This document shows positions 56,640 through 64,000 of a stretch of 64,000 nucleotides of DNA, piece after piece. The translations under genes and the position numbers were made by a program. Source of the stretch: Cliona cf. orientalis (taxonomy: Eukaryota; Porifera; Demospongiae; Clionaida; Clionaidae); assembly GCA_963930775.1 (NCBI GenBank), contig OZ005689.1, positions 11,191,079-11,255,078 on the forward strand, given 5' to 3'. Each line of letters begins with the position of its first letter. The first letter of the stretch is position 1. The notes below the pieces were generated by a model. The model searched no databases and was not told the origin of the DNA. It saw nothing but the letters and a program-made list of their open reading frames with translations.

Positions 56640-56752
56640 TTATTCTTCACATCCAGTATGGAACGGCAATGGAGCATAGATGTTGCTTTGATGAAGTTCA
56701 CTCTTATTTGTATTACAAACTTTTCTGTTATCACTTGTTATAGAAGCTGTTT
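56640..56752 (-). CDS. Possible terminal exon of a receptor-like gene (partial)
   Basis: 37 codons after the acceptor CACTGCTACAG (phase 1 in), ending TAA. It reads ETASITSDNRKVC, then SELHQSNIYAPLPFHTG, with a YAPL motif near the end. Its position among other tail exons on the same strand supports a receptor tail, but no adjoining exon was identified. Confidence 0.35.
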
Positions 56753-56930
56753 CTGTAGCAGTGAAGGCCCACAAAAAACAGTCAGAACGTAACTGCCCAT
56801 CAACAGCTAGGTAAAAGTTAACATGTACATTAATTAGCATGTATAATAATAAGCACATGTGCATGTACTTATACTGCGGGTAAGCGCCCATGGCATACAT
56901 CGCGATTTTGGCCCGCATGGGCGCTTACCC

Positions 56931-56970
56931 AGGACATAATTTCCATAATATGGAAACTATGTCCTGGGTA
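56931..56970. repeat. 40-bp palindrome ACCCAGGACATA...
   Basis: ACCCAGGACATAATTTCCAT and its near-perfect inverse around AATAT. TTACCCAGGACA occurs again at 57071-57082, and the adjoining sequence to 57020 is a fragment of the CCGTAGG-ended element, so this marks broken or nested element ends. Confidence 0.6.
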
Positions 56971-57108
56971 ATTATTGGATTCGCAATTTGGCCTGACTTG
57001 ACTAGAACGCATTTATTATGTTTGTATAGAAGCTGCTACATTGACTCCTTGAAATGAGGTACATGGGTGCTTACCCAGGACACTACGGTAATTGTACGCA
57101 CACAAGTA

Positions 57109-57315
57109 CCGTAGGTCGGGTTTTAATTGTGAATATCTATTAAATGCGAATTGCGAGTTTTTCTACGTTTCGCAATTAATAGATTCGCAAACATAAACGT
57201 TCACGTATACTACAGTACGGTACGGGGTCGTCCATTGCAATTATTGGATTCGCAATTTGGCCTGACTTGACTAGAACGCATTTATTAAACTACGCAATTA
57301 AAACCCGTCCTACGG
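57109..57315. mobile_element. 207-bp MITE with CCGTAGG ends, related to 52728-54045
   Basis: Ends CCGTAGG and CCTACGG with TA on both sides (57107-57108, 57316-57317). It is in inverse orientation to 52728-54045 and matches its two outer parts closely, but lacks the 1.1-kb middle. Confidence 0.78.
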
Positions 57316-57345
57316 TATGTACCTAAAACAGGAGAGCTAGGTACC

Positions 57346-60300
57346 GTTTCCACTTTCATCATCTTAGTTGCTACTCTCACTTGGTTCATTAAATTACTCG
57401 GATAGTCTACATTATTATTAAATTACACATACATACATGTACGTACACACACACACACACACAATTACATACACTGTCATACACATAGGCATACCAGATA
57501 TGCTGATCAATTAATCAGGTGAGGCATAATTTAATTTTCACTATGACTGCCCTAAGGTACTTCACCTGTACATGCGTAGTATTATTGCATGTGCCTGAGT
57601 TCAATCACAATATCAATTTTTATCAAAATTAAGAAAACTACTACCAGTTTCATGATTTAATCTCTTGATACAATTATTAATCTTTATTCTTTGTTTAATG
57701 TATTGTAGTTGTGTATTTAAAACTATTTAGGAGTGTATAACACTATAACAAAATTAAATTTCCTAAAGTTGACTAAGGCAAACATAAATGCTAAGAACAA
57801 CAGTTAAAGTAGGGTTGGGAAGCACAGTTTAAACACTGACCTGTACATCAGACTAAGTCATTTGGGGTGCAGTTACTATACCAGGAACAATATATCCAGT
57901 AAATTGGTGACAACTACGTACCTGGATATGTGCCAAAATTAATGATACATATTATTATACTGAGTCAATTAGTGACTAGCAATTACTAATGCTTGTACTG
58001 TAGTTGGAGCAATTCTTAGTAACTCTATATACTCCCATGCTTTTTGTGCTATATAGTCCAAGTATGATGCTTATCTTCTGTTTATAATTCCCTATGCTCT
58101 TTTTCTTTTACCTTTTCACTACAGGATAAAGTAACTTATGATGTCTTACAATAATATAAGGCCCAGCCAAGTAATCGCAAACTACAACTAAAGAAATAGG
58201 TATTTTGGCAATTTACCATTGTGACCCTTAGAAAACAATAATAATTAAATCCTACTATACTATAGCTATAGATACAGTGATAGTAAAGCTTGAGACAGCT
58301 ATATTAATTGTGGGTTATGCTGTTAGTGAGAGTCATTGGTTGTGGTCACTAGCTAGAGACTTGTGGATATATATTAGATCACCAATCATTGTGGCAGCTC
58401 GATCATATCAAACCTTGAATATTCGAATAAATAATAATGTTCTAACTATAGTTTAACCAACTATAATACAAGATGACATTAATAATATTATTATTGTATG
58501 TAATAAATATAGAAACCAAATAGCATGATGCAGAGCTTATGAGTGCATGTGTGTCTGTAGATGGGTGCATGAAATGATCACAAACTCTTACTGTATGTGT
58601 TCCTGGTAGTGTATTACAGTAGCTATAGAGATCAATATTAAATACAGCCTTCATTGCTCATTCAAGGATCTGAAGTCATTAATTCTTAACTTAAGGAGTG
58701 TCTTAATACAGGGGCAAGGTTAGCTATTGGGCTAGAAGTATCAAACCATTGGAAATCAAACACCCATTTTGTGCATTATACGTAGTGACGTACTATGATG
58801 TTGACAGAGGGGGGAATTCGGACATATCCAATATTTTCGGGACTGTACGTCCTGCCGGTTTCGGGACAGTTGGCAACTATTATGAAAGCCACAAGAGTGT
58901 GTGTCATACACACAGGCACACCAGAAGGCTTTTCCAAACCACTGTGTTTAAGTAGCTTGTCTTCGTGATGTGTGATATGTCCGTGGACATACCATCCCAC
59001 ACTGGGTCAAAGAGCCTAATGGGTGAAGTAAATTGTGCTTATCCCAGACCACAGACAGAATGAATTTTACCACAGTGTATACAGGCAGCTGCTGAAGACA
59101 ATGAATAATTGGGCTAATGCAAATGTTAATGATATTCATAGCTTGTGGGAAGAGGGAGTGGGGTTAGCTCAGTATGTCTGTGGTTGAGTTGAAAGTCCTG
59201 TGTGTGGGGAATGGTGACCTGTTCAGGCTGGAGGAGTATGAACACTCAGTATCCCCTCAAAAGATCCACATATTACACAATAAATGAACTTTCACCATGC
59301 ATTGAATATACCTCCAACAATAGGACCTATAGCTGGTGCTGAAGAACCTGACACTCCACCTACTGATGGGGAATCTACAAAACATAGACTCAGTATGCAT
59401 AATCAAAAATAACAATAAGTAAACTACCTGAGATTGTTCCTGTTGGAGCTATAGTGGGAGTGATGTTTAATTGTAGTTCAACTGTTCTTCTAAAGAGAGT
59501 CACGCTACCATCATTCTCAACTTCAGCCACATTTTTGACAGTGTACAATCCAGGCTGAAGTCCTGTCAGTTGCCCACTTTGCTGAAGATTCTCCCTAATG
59601 ATGGTTAGATTCATACAGTATTCCTCCATGCCATTCTCCAGTCTGCACACAGTGAGTATACAACTTTGTGCTTGAGATCCCTCAGCAAATGTACAGTCCA
59701 GCTCCAATCCACCAGGTATAGCTCTATCACTCACAGACTGGACATCATAGGTATCTACATCAATCACAATTATTGTTTAATCTTTCATAAAAAGTTAAAA
59801 GTTATTTTTTACCAAATTCCACGGTCACACTGATGTTTCTTTCCCCATCAGCGTTAATGGCAGTGATTGTCGCTAAATACATCTCATTATAGCCAACAGG
59901 TCAGAGTCCACAGTTAGGCTTAAGTCTACACTTTACTGGGAATACTGAACAACTCGAGGTATTTGAATGCCATGGTTGGTTGTATTTGCTCTTGATAGCA
60001 GTGTAGTTTTAATTTCATAAACTAAGAAACAAGTCATTCCACTGTCTTCTGATAACTAGTGAAAAATAAATTAATAGGTATCTATTTTAGGTGAGACAGA
60101 GAGCTAGTAGTAACTGCGCATGTGTGCGTGGGTACAGACTGAACTATCCCCCCCTCCCCCCTCCCCCCCTCCCCCCACACACAAACACAAACCTGTTGAA
60201 ACAAAAAAAACTTGCTGTTGGATTGTAGTCTAAGAGAGAAAAAGATGCTATATAGACTTCATCGGCACTGACAATAGATGGGACTGCATAAGAAAAATAG

Positions 60301-60620
60301 ATATAATAACATTATTATTGTAGTAATAAACCAGTAGCTACATGTAAATCACACCTGTGGTACTGGTACAACTGCATCCATCATGAAGAACTGAAGTAGC
60401 TTAATTCTCCCTCTCCTACTACATTGATAGCAGACACAGTGAAGAGAAGCGGAACACTAACACAGAGAAATGTGTACTCTGTTTGATTCACACACGTGCA
60501 CTGGGATTTCTCTGCTGTTACATTGACCAGGCTGTAGCACACATTGTAACACTCTATGTCCGGATCAGTATCAGTGATATCTAGTGAGAATGGCTCATCT
60601 ATTCAAGGTTTGATATGAGC
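57346..60620 (-). pseudogene. Remnants of a second Ig/FN3-type receptor gene
   Basis: Scattered minus-strand exons related to the gene at 48420-51816. 60370-60620 is an FN3-like piece (EPFSLDITDTDPDIECYNV) with a stop shortly after. 59813-59900 ends an FN3 domain (ATITAINADGERNISVTVEF). 59428-59754 is an open 109-codon exon (phase 1/1) with N-glycosylation sites (MNLTII). 59312-59374 is a Gly/Ser-rich exon (phase 1/1) in the place of the membrane-proximal exon. 57346-57409 is a decayed copy of the alternative tail exon. The Ig and signal exons and a good transmembrane exon were not seen. Some exons are intact, so this could instead be a diverged gene that I cannot fully assemble. Confidence 0.55.
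60149..60180. repeat. C-rich low-complexity run
   Basis: CCCCCCTCCCCCC-type run ending in CACACACAAACACAA. Not informative beyond low complexity. Confidence 0.7.
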
Positions 60621-61297
60621 TACCACAATGAGGTTGTAAACTGGTGGTCTAAGCTATCCACAGGTCTCTAGCTAGTGACCACAACCAATGATTCTCATAA
60701 ACGGCATAAACCACAGCATGTCTCAAGCTTTACTATCACTGTAGCTTTTATACAATAACAATAACACATAATTATCATAGGCACTAGTTTTCCTAATTAA
60801 TGGTAATTACCACAACAGTCTCTCCCTATTAATTATTGTTACTAGGTAATGTGTATACATACTTCTTCAGCTGTAACTTGCAATTGCTTGGCTGGGCCTT
60901 GTTGTAGGACATCATAAGCTGCTTCATCCTGTAGTGAATAGATAAAAGAAAAATAGCTTAGGGAACTATAGCAACAAACAACAAAGTACTTTATATTATC
61001 GTAGGTCAAAAACTTTATCTTATACACAATAACACAATAACCTTACATGTACATAATATTATTATGAGCAACACCACTATTATAATAATGATCAATAATT
61101 ATAAACTTAATTAATGTATTTTGACCAACCTTCTATCAATGTACCTTACCCACAAGTAGGAAGTTGCTCAGACAGAATATTGTACCAAACTGCCAAATTT
61201 CATTGTCTGCCATTAACCTTTTCTGATTAGATATATACACTTGTATTAAGAGTTTTAGCTTTGTATGGCCTTCTTATGCATGCACCTATCAATTGTT

Positions 61298-61606
61298 TGC
61301 CCCACCTACTCCACCTTGGGCACACAGGTGGGGGGTGGGTGGGGATTTGACACACTTCTGAATCAGTCGTACTAGCCCAGGTCACCCCTGGGAGAAACCA
61401 ACAATGACAAATCCCGAGATGAATTGAGCAGTTTAAGTCTTCTAGTTGACAACACACCCCTGGTAGATGACAAGAACAGTTGTCGGCATGGCAGCTGCTC
61501 AGGTACACGTGACATTTGCCCCACCCCTCGGACCATACTTTGCCACGGTATGTGTCATACCCCTTACCACTCCCCCATCTTTGCCCCAGGTGGGATAAGT
61601 GGGGCA
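61298..61606. mobile_element. MITE with TGCCCCAC ends
   Basis: Ends TGCCCCACCTACTCCACC and the inverse of TGCCCCACTTATCCCACC match at about 21 of 25 positions. The 126-codon minus-strand frame across it is a by-product. Target duplication not resolved. Confidence 0.55.
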
Positions 61607-63161
61607 ATTAAACAATACTAGATGCATTACAAATAACTGTGCAAACTTGACATTGAACTGCTCATCACGGAATGGCTAACTCCTCTGTAGAGAACAAGAA
61701 TCAGTGACCAAATTCTCGTGACGACCATTGCCTATTAGGGGTCGAGAGATGGTAAGGGGTCGCTTACAAGAATACTATTATGTTGATAGAAATTCCTTGC
61801 CCGTGGATCAACCTACTTTAGTTCAAACTCCTTGTCCGTGAGTATGCAATGTTTATATTAAAATAATGCTCGAACGTTTTACAAGAGAAACCCTTTACCC
61901 GCTGGAGTTCTTAGCAAGGTATCAGGTATAAATTTTTGATAAATCTATCCTTGACACATGTTGAAAGTAACCCTATATACCCTGATAAACAATTTTACCC
62001 AAAACCCAACCCCTGATCCCTCTCGTAAATGGCCTTGCAATTACTGTCACAATATTTATTTTTCATGGTAAAACCATACCATAATATTCATGGTATATTC
62101 GCGAGTAAGTGATCCCATAAAATGTTAGGGAGAAACCAGAATATGATTTTATGAGGGAAACACTAATATGGTATAGCAATTACAAAATGAAATGAAATCT
62201 ATATTATTGGAAACCTTGATCTATACATATCAAGGACTAGTATAGGATCTTTCCCCCTTCAAAGTGTATATACATGCATAGAATCAAGCAGCTAACACAC
62301 ATGATTATCCGACAATGCTGAGAGCATGCTCTAATCAAAAATATTTGTGAGGTCTGAAGGGTGTGTTAAATTTCTATCAATGTTCCCCCGCTTTAGACAA
62401 ATTTTAGAAAAAAAAAAAACTCTAATGATTGGTTAGTTACCGTTAGAGGCCTCTGACAAAGTTTCATTGTTACATGCAGAAATAACACTTGTGGGATCGG
62501 TACACATATGTATCAGGAGCATATAAGCTGCCCCAATATGCTCCCTTGCTTTACTACGTGCACAAAATTTTGTGATTTTGGATCAGTCTATAGAAATGTC
62601 AAATAGTATTAGACCCTGCATAGTTGAGACGGACAATAGGAGAATTGTAAGACTTAAGCATTACTACAGGTTCTGCTGTTGCTTTCGTTGCTGTGTCATT
62701 GGTACTTGTGATCACTATTGTTGTTTATACCAGGAAAAAGTTGCTTCAGAGGGGTAGCTACTAGCACCTGATCCAAAAGGTATACACTTCACATGGCATG
62801 CATAATTGTTTACAGGCCCTCGGAATCAACTTTGTCCCAAAACTTGATAAATGTACAGATCATAATAATAATATGACATTGTCTGATCACGGAACTGGAA
62901 TGAATGGCATTATGCCCTGTTTGAAAAGATTTACCTACTTACTAGTTCATGACATGTAGGTATGACATTATCAGTGCTCATAATCATGTGACACCATAAT
63001 AGTTTTAAAAAATGATCAGAGGTGGTCTATTACAGTAATAATTTAATAGCACTGTGATAAAATTAAGCATATTGCACGTCTGAGTCGTGATCATTGATAT
63101 TAATTTTATAGAAGAATTAAGGATGAATGAAGTAGGGATGGTTACCAGTAGGACCAAAAAA
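61607..63161. other. Non-coding interval, no gene recognised
   Basis: AT-rich sequence. A diverged copy of a dispersed repeat word (GAAACCAGAATATGATTTTATGAGGGAAAC) is at 62132-62161. Nothing codes on either strand with splice support. Confidence 0.45.
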
Positions 63162-63550
63162 TGTGACCTGCTCTGAGAAAAGGGACCACTCGGGATATTT
63201 CATAAAAATTGAGTTTTTGGCATGGAATGATAGCTCTGTGTGTGCTAAATCCAATGGTGCAAGTTTAATCACTAGTGGAGTTATGACCATTTTTATGCAC
63301 TAGGGTAGGTACATTCGCTTTTCGGAAAATGCACTTTTAAATTAAATTTTGTATTAAATTGTATGTGTTCAAGCAGTTGTTTACGCCCATAACGTAACCA
63401 AAGCATATCAATATGAAGGCAAAATCCTATATTTTCTGGTAGAGTAAAAAACAGAAAAATGAAAAATATCAATTTTCCCCACATTTTAGCAATTATCATT
63501 AGAAAATGAAATTTTATCCCGAGTGGCCCCTTTTCTCAGAACGGGTCACA
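63162..63550. mobile_element. MITE with TGTGACC(T/C)G ends
   Basis: 389 bp; ends TGTGACCTGCTCTGAGAAAA and, inverted, TGTGACCCGTTCTGAGAAAA match for about 35 bp to CACTCGGGATA. A diverged single arm lies at 30868-30902. No coding capacity. Confidence 0.78.
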
Positions 63551-63897
63551 AATATAGGGATAATCACATTAACTATACATCCCTACGCTTGCTTTTTATC
63601 GAGACCCCAAGAATATTACATTATTGACATCAACGACAAATAATTATTAGTTCCTGCAAAAAAACGAGGAGAATTATAAGGAGTAGGAGGTACGAGACTA
63701 AATAATCGTTTGACATTCTTCATTGATGTATCAAATTTAATTGTGCTGTGATCTCAACTTCACACTAATTAGGTGTAATTAGTTCTACATCATAACTGTG
63801 CACTCCTCCAGCTCTCTACTGGACATTTACTGTATATCCTCAACTGAGTAGCGTACGTACTGTACCCTATCCCTACCTTGGATTGAATGAAAGCAAT

Positions 63898-63915
63898 TAT
63901 TATTATTATTATTAT
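63898..63915. repeat. (TTA)n microsatellite
   Basis: Six TTA units near the right edge; the last 100 bp hold no feature. Confidence 0.7.
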
Positions 63916-64000
63916 TGATTTTATTTACATACCACAATAGGTGCAGCAGTAAGGTACATTAGATTAAAATTAATTATTAGCTAACTAAATCCTAACTATG

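Noticed and set aside
61227-61607. 126-codon Cys/Trp-rich minus-strand frame
   Set aside because: It spans a MITE with TGCCCCAC inverted ends and reads repeat sequence.
1-64000. tRNA, rRNA, CRISPR or prokaryotic features
   Set aside because: No cloverleaf with a B-box, no rRNA words and no regular spaced direct repeats were seen; the tRNA-like match at 6629-6645 is a primer site.

Overview
The window is eukaryotic: AT-rich DNA, short GT-AG introns (about 50-100 bp), AATAAA signals, and no operons or Shine-Dalgarno sites. The protein families point to an early-branching marine invertebrate, most likely a demosponge of the Amphimedon type. These are BEL/Pao, P, PIF, Tc1/mariner and EnSpm elements, SAMD3-like and YqaJ proteins, and Ig/FN3 receptors with tyrosine-based tails. 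The species call is inference. All exon models and counts were made by hand from the sequence.

Layout. 0-1.7 kb: 3' end of a P-element transposase facing, tail to tail, a gene broken by one in-frame stop. 1.8-4.6 kb: a TA-flanked Tc1/mariner element with an open DD34E transposase and a spliced second gene. 4.9-5.5 kb: a TTA-flanked MITE. 6.5-13.4 kb: a dead BEL/Pao retrotransposon with 5-bp target duplication and tRNA-Tyr-like primer site. It has a stop codon and two frameshifts, a 692-bp antisense non-LTR insertion in pol and a 133-bp insertion in its 3' LTR. 13.4-17.6 kb: mostly non-coding. 17.66-22.56 kb: an apparently intact two-gene PIF/ISL2EU-like element with 317-bp inverted repeats, encoding a SAP/SWIM/YqaJ nuclease and a THAP-DDE transposase. 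22.7-26 kb: MITEs and a palindrome.

26.6-36.9 kb: the cytoplasmic-tail exons of a receptor-like gene, a six-exon gene for a novel 196-residue protein with MITEs in its second intron, and copies of a receptor 3'-end repeat. 36.9-46.8 kb: a 9.9-kb EnSpm/CACTA-like element with CACTG ends. It holds two divergent, apparently intact genes, a 457-aa SAM-domain protein and an 823-aa C2H2/tnp2-like transposase, plus its own nested MITEs. 47.3-51.9 kb: an 11-exon gene for a type I membrane protein (signal peptide, Ig, FN3, transmembrane segment) with an alternative tail. 52-64 kb: a 1.3-kb TIR element and its 207-bp derivative, isolated terminal exons of receptor-like genes, remnants of a receptor paralogue, and further MITEs.

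Overall, this looks like a local cluster of minus-strand receptor genes colonised by nested mobile elements. The recurring theme is DNA transposons carrying a second gene next to the transposase: certain for three elements, possible for the P element. The host genes that can be read through are the 196-aa gene and the Ig/FN3 receptor.
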